Origin: Flavobacterium tagetis
GTDB lineage: Bacteria; Bacteroidota; Bacteroidia; Flavobacteriales; Flavobacteriaceae
NCBI RefSeq assembly: GCF_016735615.1
Contig: NZ_JAERSF010000001.1
Coordinates: 310,001-374,000 of the forward strand
DNA: 64,000 nucleotides
Direction: 5' to 3'
The notes beneath the pieces are model-generated. The model did not search any database, was not told the origin of the DNA, and saw nothing but the letters and a program-made list of their open reading frames with translations. The translations under genes and the position numbers were made by a program. Shown here piece by piece: positions 1-7,724 of this stretch. The first letter of the stretch is position 1. Every line of letters starts with the position of its first letter.

Positions 1-219
1 CTAGAACGTTTTTTTAGAATTCTGATTGAAAACTCTTTAGTTGCAAATCAACAAAGATTAATGGATAACTTGAGTTTGCCTGCAGAAGAACGTTTCGAAA
101 AATTCACCAAAAAATATGGAACATTAGTTCACAAAGTTCCTCAAAAGCAAATCGCTTCATTTATTGGCGTAACACCAGAATTTTTCAGCAAAATGAAAGC
201 ACGGCTTTTGAAAAAATAA
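1..219 (+). CDS. Crp/Fnr family transcriptional regulator, C-terminal fragment
   Basis: This is the last 72 codons of a gene that enters from outside the window, open from base 1 to a TAA. The fragment has the shape of the C-terminal winged-helix part of flavobacterial Crp/Fnr proteins: a helical linker (LPAEERFEKF), then QIASFIGVTPEFFSKMKARL as the DNA-recognition helix-turn-helix, ending in KK. The cyclic-nucleotide or effector domain lies outside, so the signal sensed cannot be judged. It converges on aceA across a strong inverted repeat. Family call good, function unknown. Confidence 0.8.
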   Translation, partial: LERFFRILIENSLVANQQRLMDNLSLPAEERFEKFTKKYGTLVHKVPQKQIASFIGVTPEFFSKMKARLLKK

Positions 220-224
220 AATTA

Positions 225-316
225 AACCATTAAGACATTAAGATTCATTAAGCTAGACTTAATCTTTCTTATTTTTTAAGAATATAAAGCTTAACTTTCT
301 TAATATCTTAATGGTT
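225..316. terminator. Bidirectional terminator-like inverted repeat between crp/fnr-type gene and aceA
   Basis: An 18-base arm at 225-242 (AACCATTAAGACATTAAG) pairs with 299-316 with one mismatch. The interior is built from further ATTAAG/CTTAAT units, including a nested palindrome near 249-265. It sits between two convergent genes and could stop transcription in both directions. It also belongs to the TAAG-type periodic repeats seen elsewhere in the window. Confidence 0.55.
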
Positions 317-326
317 AAAAAAAGAA

Positions 327-1607
327 TTAAAATTGCTCAACCTCTGTAGAGTGTTCCATCGCGGTTATTGCTGATTTTCCTAACATTACCGTGTTCTGAA
401 CAGCATCGAAATAAGAAGTTCCTACGAAAGCCTGATGTTTTACGGCTCTGAATCCAGTTTTTTGTAAAGCGAATTCGCGTTCCTGCAATTCAGAATACCC
501 GGCCATTCCACGTTCTTTGTAGGCTTTTGACAATTCAAACATACTTGTATTTAAAGCATGGAAACCTGCTAAAGTGATGAATTGGAAAGCATATCCCATT
601 TCAGCTAAATCTTCTCTAAATGTTTCCATTTCAGCAACTGATAATTTCGCTGCCCAGTTAAAAGAAGGTGAACAATTGTACGCCAGCATTTTATCTGGGA
701 ATTCTTTCTTCATTGCTTTCGCAAATTTTCTAGCGTAATCTAAATCAGGATTACTGGTTTCCATCCAAATTAGATCAGCATATGGCGCGTAGCTTAAACC
801 TCTCGCAATTCCCTGATCGATTCCGTTTTTTACATAAAAGAAACCTTCAGCAGTTTTTTCTCCAGTTAAAAATTTTCTGTCTCTTGGGTCAGCATCACTC
901 GTTAATAAATTAGCTGCATCGGCATCTGTTCTGGCAACAATTAAAGTTGAAACTCCCATAACATCTGAAGCCAAACGAGCAGCAATTAATTTATTAATCG
1001 CTTCTTGAGTAGGAACCAAAACTTTCCCGCCCAAGTGTCCGCATTTTTTAGCAGAACTTAATTGATCTTCAAAATGAACTCCAGAAGCTCCAGCTTCAAT
1101 CATCGATTTCATTAATTCGAAAGCATTTAAATTTCCTCCAAAACCAGCTTCGGCATCGGCTACAATCGGAACCAAATAATCCTTTTTATCTTCAATTTTA
1201 TTTACAATCTGAATTTGATCGGCACGCAATAAAGCGTTATTAATCTTTTTTACCACCATCGGAACGCTGTTTACAGGGTAAAGTGATTGATCAGGATACA
1301 TTTCTCCTGCCAGATTTGCATCGGCAGCAACCTGCCATCCGCTTAAGTAAATCGCTTCTAAACCTGCATCGACTTCCTGAATCGCCTGATTTCCAGTCAA
1401 CGCTCCCAAACCTGCAACATAATCCTGACTTTTTAACTTTCTCCATAATTTCTCAGCTCCCATTTTTGCAATAGAATGCTCAATTTTATAAGACCCTTGA
1501 AGCGTTACTACTTCACTTGCAGTGTAAGGACGTTCAACGCCTTTCCATCTTGGGTTCGTAATCCAATCGTTAATCAATTCCTGAATTCTGTCTTCTGTTG
1601 TTTTCAT
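327..1607 (-). CDS. aceA: Isocitrate lyase
   Basis: Cytoplasmic isocitrate lyase splits isocitrate into glyoxylate and succinate, the first step of the glyoxylate shunt for growth on acetate or fatty acids. The 426-residue length is typical. The catalytic signature KKCGHLGGK is at residues 187-195 with the active Cys at 189; a Mg-binding DAEAGFGG stretch is at 151-158 and [11 protein letters not shown] at 101-111. It lies 122 bases downstream of aceB on the same strand, so the two probably form an operon controlled from the promoter region upstream of aceB. The ATG start gives the usual family N-terminus. Confidence 0.97.
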   Translation of the reverse strand: MKTTEDRIQELINDWITNPRWKGVERPYTASEVVTLQGSYKIEHSIAKMGAEKLWRKLKSQDYVAGLGALTGNQAIQEVDAGLEAIYLSGWQVAADANLAGEMYPDQSLYPVNSVPMVVKKINNALLRADQIQIVNKIEDKKDYLVPIVADAEAGFGGNLNAFELMKSMIEAGASGVHFEDQLSSAKKCGHLGGKVLVPTQEAINKLIAARLASDVMGVSTLIVARTDADAANLLTSDADPRDRKFLTGEKTAEGFFYVKNGIDQGIARGLSYAPYADLIWMETSNPDLDYARKFAKAMKKEFPDKMLAYNCSPSFNWAAKLSVAEMETFREDLAEMGYAFQFITLAGFHALNTSMFELSKAYKERGMAGYSELQEREFALQKTGFRAVKHQAFVGTSYFDAVQNTVMLGKSAITAMEHSTEVEQF

Positions 1608-1669
1608 AATATAGTTTAGTTAAAGTGGTTCGTTAATATAGTATTCAGTTTTTATCTTCCTGATCTCCT

Positions 1670-1703
1670 AAATCTGCGGGAGAAATTATTCGCTCGCAGA
1701 TTT
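1670..1703 (-). repeat. Hairpin between aceB and aceA
   Basis: AAATCTGCG at 1670-1678 pairs exactly with CGCAGATTT at 1695-1703 around a 16-base loop. It sits in the 122-base gap of the aceB-aceA unit, so it may attenuate read-through or protect an mRNA end and set unequal amounts of the two enzymes. It lacks a clear U-run, so a strict terminator is not supported. Confidence 0.45.
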
Positions 1704-1729
1704 GGCAAATTGAGCAGATATTAAAAGTT

Positions 1730-3331
1730 TTATAAATATTTATAGCACGGAATCGTTAGGAAATCCACAAAATGCAGGTTTACAACTAATCTTTCTAGCA
1801 ATTTTTCAGCTAATGGAAACTGCTGTTTTTCGTGATTTTCTTCTCCTACTTCTTCTTTGAGTTTTCTAAATTCATCTAAAGCCAATTCGTGATAATAAGC
1901 CAAATCTAATTTTCGGCCATTATCCAAAATCACTTTATTTTGAAGCCATTGCCACAATTGCGATCTCGAAATTTCGGCAGTTGCAGCATCTTCCATCAAA
2001 TTATGAAGCGCTGCCGCACCTTGTCCGTTTAGCCATGAAGCCAGATATAAAACCGCTACATTTATGTTTTTTCTAACTCCGTTTTCTGTAATCAGTCCAA
2101 TTGGCGGTTCGATCAAATCGGCTTCTGTAATTTTTCGATGTTCTCTTTTTACATGAATCTGATTTGGAGTTGGCATTCCTTTATCAAAAACTTCTTTAGC
2201 TATTGGAACCAAATCTGGATGCGCCACCCAAGTTCCATCATGACCGTTTCGAACTTCACGCTCTTTATCAGTTTTTACTTTTGCGAAAGCGACAGCATTT
2301 GCTTCTTCATTATTTCGAATCGGAATTTGCGCTGCCATTCCGCCAATTGCATGAATTCCTCTTTTATGACATCTCTGAATTACCAAATTTGAATACGCAT
2401 TCATAAAAGGTGAAGTCATATTTACCTGATCACGATCAGGAACAATGAATTTTGGATTTTTTCTAAACTTTTTAATGTAGGAGAAAATATAATCCCAACG
2501 TCCGCAGTTCAAACCAACAATATGTTCTTTCAATTCATAAATGATTTCGTCCAGCTGAAAACTTGCTGTAATGGTTTCAATTAAAACCGTCACTTTTATC
2601 GTTCCTCTTTCTAGCTTCAAATAATCCTCAGTAAAATCAATTACAGTATTCCACCATCTTGCTTCCAGATAATGCTCTAATTTCGGAATGTAGAAATACG
2701 GTCCAGAATTGTTTTCCAAAAGTCTTTTATGATTATGAAATACATACAAACCAAAATCTACCAAAGAACCCGAAACTTCTTTTCCTTCAATTAAAACATG
2801 CTTTTCAGGCAGATGTAAACCTCTTGGGCGTACAATCAGCGTTGCGATTCTTTCGTTTAAATGATAGGATTTCTGCTTCACCAAATCCGTAAACGTGATG
2901 GTTTTGTTAACGGCATCTATCAGATTCATTTGTCCATCCATCAGGTTTTGCCAAGTTGGTGAAGTGCTGTCCTCAAAATCAGCCATAAAAGTTTTAGCAC
3001 CAGAATTCAGAGCATTGATAATCATTTTTCGGTCAACTGGTCCAGTAATTTCAACTCTTCTATCTAGTAAATCTTTGGGAATTTCTCCAGCTGTCCAATT
3101 ACTTTCTCTGATGCTTTTGGTTTCTGGAATAAAAACCGGCATGATTCCTTGATCAAAAGTGACTTGTTTCTGTTCTCTCTGTAAAAGCAATAATTTTCTT
3201 TGCGATTCGAATTTTTTATACAATTCGATAATAAACGCAGTCGCTTCTTCTGTCCAGATTTTTGGATAAGCAAGCTTTTTGTCGGCTAGGAATTCTATAG
3301 CCATTTCAGTGATTTCTAATTGGTTTTTCAT
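1730..3331 (-). CDS. aceB: Malate synthase A
   Basis: Malate synthase condenses glyoxylate with acetyl-CoA to malate, the second step of the glyoxylate shunt. The 533 residues match the A-type enzyme. Visible motifs are ADFEDSTSPTW at 117-127, the catalytic Arg in VRPRG (about 167-171), and MEDAAT at about 446-451 carrying the Asp that acts as general base. It is the first gene of an aceB-aceA unit and is transcribed divergently from a ScfR/RamB-type regulator at 3542; the shared 210-base gap contains a perfect palindrome. The start at 3331 gives a normal N-terminus. Confidence 0.97.
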   Translation of the reverse strand: MKNQLEITEMAIEFLADKKLAYPKIWTEEATAFIIELYKKFESQRKLLLLQREQKQVTFDQGIMPVFIPETKSIRESNWTAGEIPKDLLDRRVEITGPVDRKMIINALNSGAKTFMADFEDSTSPTWQNLMDGQMNLIDAVNKTITFTDLVKQKSYHLNERIATLIVRPRGLHLPEKHVLIEGKEVSGSLVDFGLYVFHNHKRLLENNSGPYFYIPKLEHYLEARWWNTVIDFTEDYLKLERGTIKVTVLIETITASFQLDEIIYELKEHIVGLNCGRWDYIFSYIKKFRKNPKFIVPDRDQVNMTSPFMNAYSNLVIQRCHKRGIHAIGGMAAQIPIRNNEEANAVAFAKVKTDKEREVRNGHDGTWVAHPDLVPIAKEVFDKGMPTPNQIHVKREHRKITEADLIEPPIGLITENGVRKNINVAVLYLASWLNGQGAAALHNLMEDAATAEISRSQLWQWLQNKVILDNGRKLDLAYYHELALDEFRKLKEEVGEENHEKQQFPLAEKLLERLVVNLHFVDFLTIPCYKYL

Positions 3332-3473
3332 AGCTGCAGATTTTAATTTTTAATTTGATTAAACAGATTTTCTATTCAATCATTTTCGTCGAATCAAAAC
3401 ACATTAACCATAACTAATTCATAGTTAATAAGTTTCAACGATACAATGTTATAAAAAAGTTTTTTACAAAACA

Positions 3474-3487
3474 AGCGAACGTTCGCT
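3474..3487. promoter_or_regulatory. 14-bp perfect palindrome, predicted operator of the aceBA/scfR divergent region
   Basis: AGCGAACGTTCGCT is its own reverse complement. It lies in the intergenic region between aceB and the ScfR-type regulator, about 53 bases upstream (centre to centre) of the regulator's -7 box and about 41 from a weaker aceB box at 3436-3443 on the minus strand. A short GC-rich palindrome in very AT-rich DNA between a regulator and its likely targets is a good operator candidate. Binding by the neighbouring regulator is inference. Confidence 0.55.
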
Positions 3488-3506
3488 AAATTTTAAAAAT
3501 ATTTTT

Positions 3507-3537
3507 TTGGCGATTATTTTTAGATTACTTACATTTG
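3507..3537 (+). promoter_or_regulatory. Promoter of the scfR-type gene
   Basis: TTG at 3507-3509 and TACATTTG at 3530-3537 are 20 bases apart, matching the Bacteroidota -33/-7 consensus. The box ends 4 bases before the ATG at 3542, which predicts a leaderless or almost leaderless transcript. Confidence 0.65.
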
Positions 3538-3541
3538 GATT

Positions 3542-5023
3542 ATGGATATCGAAAAAGACTATATAAAGCTGATTTTTGGACTAAAAATGAAACAAGTTCG
3601 TACGCAAAAAAACTTGTCTCTTTTTGGCTTGGCCAAACTGACTAATCTTTCAAAATCGTACTTAAACGAAATTGAAAAGGGGAAAAAATATCCGAAAACA
3701 GATAAAATTTTGCTTTTGTGCGAACATTTGGACGTGACTTACGACCAAATGGTGTCTTTAAAACTCGATAATAACCTCGCCCCGATTGGTGAAATCTTGA
3801 AATCTGGAATTTTAAAAGAGATTCCATTGGAACTTTTTGGAATTCAGGAAGCCGATTTAATTGATATTATTGCGAATGCTCCAGCAAAAGTCAATGCATT
3901 TATTAGTACTATAATCGAAATTGCACAGCATTATAATTTAAGCCGAGAAAGTTTCTTTTTGGCTGCTTTGCGTTCGTATCAGGAAGCGCACAGCAATTAT
4001 TTTGAAGATTTAGAAGATAAAGTAATTGCGTTTTCGAAGTCGTTTCAGATTAATCTGGATTCTAAAATCAGTATTGAAGAATTGGAAGCAATTTTAAAAG
4101 AAGAATATGAATACAACATCAAAGAAATTGCTTTTACAGATCAAGAGGCTTTGGGCGATTTACGTTCTATTTATGTTCCGAAAAGTAAAACTTTATTGCT
4201 TTCAACCGAACTAGATGCTCCGCAGAAAACTTTTATCTTAGCTAAAGAAATTGCCTATAATTATTTAAAAATATCCGATCGTCTACTGACTTTCAGCTGG
4301 ATCAAGTTTGAAAATTTCGATCAGGTTTTAAATAATTTTTATGCCTCTTATTTTGCAGGTGCTTTAATATTGCCGAGAAAATTAGTTGTAGATAAAATCA
4401 ATTCTTTTTTGGAAAATGAAAATCCAAAACCGGAAGAATTTGTTCAATTAATTGAAAGTTTTGAAGTTTCGCCCGAATCTTTTTATCAGCGATTAACCAA
4501 TTTATTACCGAAAGATTTTCAGCTTAAAAACTTATTTTTCTTAAGATTGTCACATAAAATCGATTCTGATTTTTATCAAATAAATAAAGAATTACATATT
4601 ACGCATCAGCAAGAACCGCACGCCAACGAAACAAATGAACATTATTGCAGAAGATGGGTTTCTGTAAAAACAATTGATGAAGCCATCAAACAGAACAAAT
4701 CTCATTTTTTTGATGCTCAAATATCGAGTTATGCCAATAGCGGTAACGAATATTTAGTTTTTTCATCGGCTACAAAAGATCCTTTTTTGCATGATACGAT
4801 CCGAAGTATTTCTGTTGGAATTTTGATTAATCCAACAATGAAAAAGAAATTCAAACTCATTGACGGAAAACCTTTGGTAAAACGAATTGTTGGTGTAACT
4901 TGCGAAACTTGTGCTGTAAAAGACTGTTTAGAAAGAGCTGCTCCGCCAATTGTTTTAGAAAAAAAGAAACGCCATGAGAATACGGATGCAGTTGTACAGC
5001 AGTTTATGAATCAATATAGTTAG
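3542..5023 (+). CDS. ScfR/RamB/PrpR-type XRE regulator of acetate and short-chain acyl metabolism
   Basis: A 493-residue regulator. An XRE helix-turn-helix is at about 12-70 (LSLFGLAKLTNLSKSYLNEIEKG), followed by a long IrrE/DUF955-like middle part and a C-terminal domain of the short-chain fatty acyl regulator type. That domain ends in Cys454-x2-Cys457-x4-Cys462, with a further Cys369 in HYCRRW, which could hold the Fe-S cluster described for mycobacterial PrpR. RamB and PrpR relatives control glyoxylate and propionate genes. Its divergent position next to aceBA therefore makes it the likely regulator of the shunt; whether it activates or represses is not visible. Confidence 0.85.
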   Translation: MDIEKDYIKLIFGLKMKQVRTQKNLSLFGLAKLTNLSKSYLNEIEKGKKYPKTDKILLLCEHLDVTYDQMVSLKLDNNLAPIGEILKSGILKEIPLELFGIQEADLIDIIANAPAKVNAFISTIIEIAQHYNLSRESFFLAALRSYQEAHSNYFEDLEDKVIAFSKSFQINLDSKISIEELEAILKEEYEYNIKEIAFTDQEALGDLRSIYVPKSKTLLLSTELDAPQKTFILAKEIAYNYLKISDRLLTFSWIKFENFDQVLNNFYASYFAGALILPRKLVVDKINSFLENENPKPEEFVQLIESFEVSPESFYQRLTNLLPKDFQLKNLFFLRLSHKIDSDFYQINKELHITHQQEPHANETNEHYCRRWVSVKTIDEAIKQNKSHFFDAQISSYANSGNEYLVFSSATKDPFLHDTIRSISVGILINPTMKKKFKLIDGKPLVKRIVGVTCETCAVKDCLERAAPPIVLEKKKRHENTDAVVQQFMNQYS

Positions 5024-5029
5024 AATGCC

Positions 5030-5389
5030 ATGAAATATTTTGCCTTACTAATAACCTTGTTCTTTATCAACTTCAACCAAAAAACGGACAAACTTACTGG
5101 CCGTTATAATTATTTGATTGAAGACGATAATGCCTACGTTCAAAAAGATAAAATTACTTTTAAGGACAGCGTTTTTGCTTTTGATAACAAATATCTGCCA
5201 AAAGGTAAAATTTCTTATGGCAATGTGATATTATTGGATAATTTCATTAATACTGATTTGATTATCAGCATTCCAAAAGATCAGATTAAAAAAGATACTA
5301 TTCCTTTTTTTATGCATGACAAGAAAAGTTCTTCTGCGAATTATCTTGATGAAGTGGTTGGAAAAGGGAAATTGGTTAGGATTAAATAA
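5030..5389 (+). CDS. Small exported protein of unknown function
   Basis: I do not recognise this 119-residue protein. It begins 6 bases after the stop of the scfR-type gene, so it is probably co-transcribed. The N-terminus is a short hydrophobic stretch (KYFALLITLFFINF) fitting a signal peptide or single anchor. The rest is polar with alternating hydrophobic residues, suggestive of a small beta-rich domain. No Cys is present, so it is not a lipoprotein. The link to acetate regulation rests on position alone. Confidence 0.6.
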   Translation: MKYFALLITLFFINFNQKTDKLTGRYNYLIEDDNAYVQKDKITFKDSVFAFDNKYLPKGKISYGNVILLDNFINTDLIISIPKDQIKKDTIPFFMHDKKSSSANYLDEVVGKGKLVRIK

Positions 5390-5404
5390 AAGTTTTTTAA
5401 TAAT

Positions 5405-5432
5405 CTCGCAAAGACGCGAAGTCGCAAAGATT
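5405..5432. repeat. CGCAAAG periodic intergenic repeat
   Basis: CGCAAAG, CGCGAAG and CGCAAAG follow each other at 8-9-base steps directly after the 5030 gene. Its function is unknown; it is one of several short-period intergenic repeats in this window. Confidence 0.5.
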
Positions 5433-5536
5433 ATTTTCTTTGAATACAATTACTCAACGCAATCTTGCAATCATGAGGAACTGAAATCTTTAAGTTTTTG
5501 TCTCAATAACTTCTTCTGAAAATAAAAATTTCTAAT

Positions 5537-5608
5537 CTAGCCCCGATAGAAGTGGAAATCCTTTTGTGGTGGGGTTCACCACAAAAGATTGCAACGGATA
5601 GCGGGACT
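5537..5608. repeat. Structured intergenic repeat element, copy A
   Basis: The conserved core GATAGAAGTGGAAATCC ... GATTGCAACGGATAGC encloses a perfect 11-bp inner stem (CTTTTGTGGTG at 5561-5571 with CACCACAAAAG at 5577-5587). An outer stem pairs AGCCCCG with CGGGACT with one mismatch. The same core recurs at 34994-35050 and, in altered and inverted form, at 40085-40177. It could be a dispersed structured RNA or a REP-like element. Confidence 0.65.
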
Positions 5609-5644
5609 GAACGTCTTTTGAAAACCAAAATCTCTGCTTCAAAA

Positions 5645-5683
5645 AAACTTAGAAACTTAGCATCTTAGAACCTCAGAATCTTT
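5645..5683. repeat. TAAG/CTTAG periodic repeat
   Basis: ACTTAG units recur at about 9-10-base steps (CTTAGaaACTTAGcatCTTAG). On the minus strand this reads as the CTAAG-type repeat also found at 30739-30775 and 41521-41665. It lies immediately upstream of the pirin operator. Confidence 0.5.
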
Positions 5684-5729
5684 CTTAATCTACATTAAGT
5701 GCTTTTCGTCTACATCGACCGTATCTTTG
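5684..5729 (+). promoter_or_regulatory. Pirin promoter with CTTAA-N6-TTAAG palindrome
   Basis: The palindrome CTTAATCTACATTAAG is at 5684-5699 and the -7 box TATCTTTG at 5722-5729, with 22 bases between. No TTG -33 element is present at the right distance. If the box is centred at -7, the palindrome centres near -41, the classic position for an activator touching RNA polymerase. The same layout recurs before the YceI gene at 6945-6990. Confidence 0.65.
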
Positions 5730-5758
5730 TACTATAAAAATAACAAAAGGACAAAATC

Positions 5759-6475
5759 ATGGAAAATATAGTATTGCACAAAGCAGAATCAAGAGGAAAT
5801 GCAAATCATGGATGGTTGAACGCTTATCATAGCTTTAGCTTTGCGAGCTGGTACAATCCAGATAGAATTCAGTTTGGAGCACTTCGTGTTTTAAATGATG
5901 ATACAATTGCTGCCGGAATGGGTTTTGGAACTCACCCTCACGATAATATGGAGATTATTACGATTCCGTTGGAAGGTGATTTGGCTCATAAAGACAGCAT
6001 GGGAAATACTGAAGTAATCAAAAATGGCGACATTCAGGTAATGAGTGCGGGAACCGGAATTCAGCATAGCGAGTTTAATCCAAATGCAGATCAGCAGACT
6101 AAATTGTTGCAGATTTGGTTGTTTCCGAATAAAAGAAATGTGGCGCCACGTTATCAGCAAATTACTTTAGATGTTGCAGACAGACATAACAAATTGTCTC
6201 AAGTTTTATCTCCAAATGCAGATGATGAAGGTGTTTGGATTCACCAAGATGCTTGGTTTAATATGGGTAATTTCGATTCTGGAGTTACTGCTGAATACAA
6301 AATCAAAAAAGAAGGAAACGGAGTTTATGCTTTCGTTTTGAAAGGAAATGTAACCATCAACGGTCAGGAATTAAATTCTCGTGATGCAGTTGGAATTTCA
6401 GGAACTGATACTTTAAACATTAAAGCCAATACAGATGCTGAATTTTTATTAATGGACATTCCGATGAATTATTAA
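5759..6475 (+). CDS. Pirin family bicupin protein
   Basis: A 238-residue pirin-like protein with the characteristic N-terminal cupin (GFGTHPHDNMEIITIPLEG, with the metal-binding His residues, and SAGTGIQHSEFNP) and a shorter C-terminal cupin. Relatives are YhhW-type quercetin dioxygenase-like proteins with a mononuclear metal site; the physiological substrate is usually unknown. It has its own promoter with a palindromic element shared with the YceI gene, which suggests co-regulation, perhaps under oxidative or electrophile stress. A hairpin terminator follows. The family call is firm; the role is inferred. Confidence 0.92.
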   Translation: MENIVLHKAESRGNANHGWLNAYHSFSFASWYNPDRIQFGALRVLNDDTIAAGMGFGTHPHDNMEIITIPLEGDLAHKDSMGNTEVIKNGDIQVMSAGTGIQHSEFNPNADQQTKLLQIWLFPNKRNVAPRYQQITLDVADRHNKLSQVLSPNADDEGVWIHQDAWFNMGNFDSGVTAEYKIKKEGNGVYAFVLKGNVTINGQELNSRDAVGISGTDTLNIKANTDAEFLLMDIPMNY

Positions 6476-6506
6476 TTCAAACAAAAACAATTAATACCTG
6501 TACTTT

Positions 6507-6553
6507 GAAACGATAATAAATCTGTAAATCAGATTATTATCGTTTCTTTTTTT
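6507..6553 (+). terminator. Intrinsic terminator after the pirin gene
   Basis: GAAACGATAATAAATCTG at 6507-6524 pairs with 6530-6546, with one bulged A, and is followed by a T-rich run. Confidence 0.75.
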
Positions 6554-6640
6554 CTTCCATTTCAAAAAAGAAAGACTAACTTTATAAGTAAAAAAATTGG
6601 TCTGACTTTAAAATTAAACTAACTCTTAAAATTTTAAACC

Positions 6641-6871
6641 ATGAATCCAAATAATCTCATTAAAGAATATACAAACGGCGAAGTAACAATCGTATGGCAA
6701 TCTGGAAAATGCATTCATTCGGCTAATTGTGTCAAAAACAATCCAGATGTCTTTCGTCCAAAAGAAAAACCTTGGATTACTCCAGAGCAATCTACAACTG
6801 AAAAAATAATTTCTACTGTTAATAAATGTCCGTCGGGAGCTTTGACATTTTACATGAATAATAAAAAATAA
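6641..6871 (+). CDS. Small divergent 4Fe-4S mono-cluster protein (YjdI type)
   Basis: A 76-residue protein with the pattern of the divergent ferredoxin-like family Fer4_19/YjdI: WQSGKCIHSANCVKNNPDVF, then NKCPSGALTFY. Three Cys (C in GKC, NC and KC) plus nearby His could bind an Fe-S cluster or zinc. It sits between two genes with matching promoters (pirin and YceI). Its own upstream region lacks the shared palindrome. The start ATG is the only one that gives the family N-terminus. Function as an electron carrier is plausible but not proven. Confidence 0.85.
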   Translation: MNPNNLIKEYTNGEVTIVWQSGKCIHSANCVKNNPDVFRPKEKPWITPEQSTTEKIISTVNKCPSGALTFYMNNKK

Positions 6872-6872
6872 C

Positions 6873-6940
6873 TTTTCGACTCTGCTCAGAGCGACAACGA
6901 AAACACAAAATGTGATAATCAAAAACTTATCACATTTTTT
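6873..6940 (+). terminator. Terminator after the Fe-S gene, preceded by a TGACA-type repeat remnant
   Basis: AAAATGTGATAA at 6907-6918 pairs exactly with TTATCACATTTT at 6927-6938, and T residues follow. Bases 6873-6897 (TTTTCGACTCTGCTCAGAGC followed by GACAA) resemble the dispersed CGACTxxGCTCAG-type intergenic repeat. Confidence 0.7.
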
Positions 6941-6944
6941 ATTT

Positions 6945-6990
6945 CTTAATCTAGGTTAAGTGCTCTAGGACAACTGTCACCGTAACTTTG
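6945..6990 (+). promoter_or_regulatory. YceI promoter with CTTAA-N6-TTAAG palindrome
   Basis: The palindrome CTTAATCTAGGTTAAG is at 6945-6960 and TAACTTTG at 6983-6990, again with exactly 22 bases between. Aligned without gaps to the pirin promoter, about 46 of 60 bases agree, far more than expected for unrelated intergenic DNA. Confidence 0.68.
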
Positions 6991-7034
6991 TCCTATCAAA
7001 ATGAAACAAATTAATTATTTAAAAAAATAAAATT

Positions 7035-7568
7035 ATGGCAACTACAAAATGGTCAATTGACCCAACTCACTCAGAAATTGGTTTTAAAGTTAAACACATG
7101 ATGTTTACTAATGTTTCAGGAAAATTTGGAACTTATGATGCTTCTGCAATTACAGAAGGCGAAAGTTTTGATAATGCAGATTTCAGTTTTTCTGCTGATA
7201 TCGCTTCAGTTGACACTGCAAACGCAGATCGCGATGGACATTTAAGAAGTGGTGATTTCTTTGACGCTGAAAATCATCCAAAATTAACTTTCAAATCTTC
7301 TGCTTTCAAAAAAATTAATGATGGTGAATTTGAATTAACTGGAGATTTAGACATTAAAGGTGTTTCAAAAACAGTGAAATTCCCAGTTGAGTTTAGCGGA
7401 ATCATGACTGATCCTTGGGGAAATACAAAAGTAGGTTTAAGCATAGAAGGAAAAATTAATCGTAAAGATTGGGGTTTAAACTGGAACTCAGCTCTTGAAA
7501 CAGGGGGTGTTTTAGTAGGTGAAGAAGTTCGTTTAAACATTGAATTACAATTTGTAAAACAAGCCTAA
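7035..7568 (+). CDS. YceI family protein
   Basis: A 177-residue YceI-type lipocalin-like beta-barrel. Family marks are WSIDPTHSEIGFKVKHMMFTN at the N-terminus, DGHLRSGDFFDAENHPKLTF in the middle, and DPWGNTKVGLSIEGKINRKDWGLNWN near the end. Relatives bind isoprenoid or quinone-like ligands. This copy has no signal peptide, so it is predicted cytoplasmic, unlike the periplasmic E. coli protein. The promoter shares a palindromic element with pirin. A strong hairpin separates it from the convergent AraC gene. Confidence 0.95.
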   Translation: MATTKWSIDPTHSEIGFKVKHMMFTNVSGKFGTYDASAITEGESFDNADFSFSADIASVDTANADRDGHLRSGDFFDAENHPKLTFKSSAFKKINDGEFELTGDLDIKGVSKTVKFPVEFSGIMTDPWGNTKVGLSIEGKINRKDWGLNWNSALETGGVLVGEEVRLNIELQFVKQA

Positions 7569-7643
7569 TTAAGCATTCTCGGATTTAATTGGTTGGTTAA
7601 GAAATCCTGTATTTTTAGTATGGGATTTTTGCTTTTAACAACG

Positions 7644-7724
7644 GGGCTTCGACTTCACTCAGCCTGACATATGATATCTTTAAGAATACGATTGTCAGGC
7701 TGAGCGAAGTCGAAGCCCTTTTTT
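7644..7724. terminator. Bidirectional terminator made from TGACA-type palindromic repeat
   Basis: Two 26-base arms (7644-7669 and 7693-7718) pair with one mismatch; a T-run follows on the plus strand and overlaps the stop codon of the AraC gene. The arms carry CTTCGACTTCgCTCAGCCTGACA, a dispersed repeat also seen at 35190-35219. It lies between convergent genes. Confidence 0.7.

Larger units (their letters stand above)
5390..5758. other. 369-base gene-free stretch filled with short repeats
   Basis: No convincing coding sequence is seen. From left to right it holds a CGCAAAG-type periodic repeat (5405-5432), a large structured repeat element (5537-5608), a TAAG-type periodic repeat (5645-5683), and the pirin promoter with its palindrome (5684-5729). 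The short reading frames here are not conserved-looking and overlap these elements. Confidence 0.6.
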
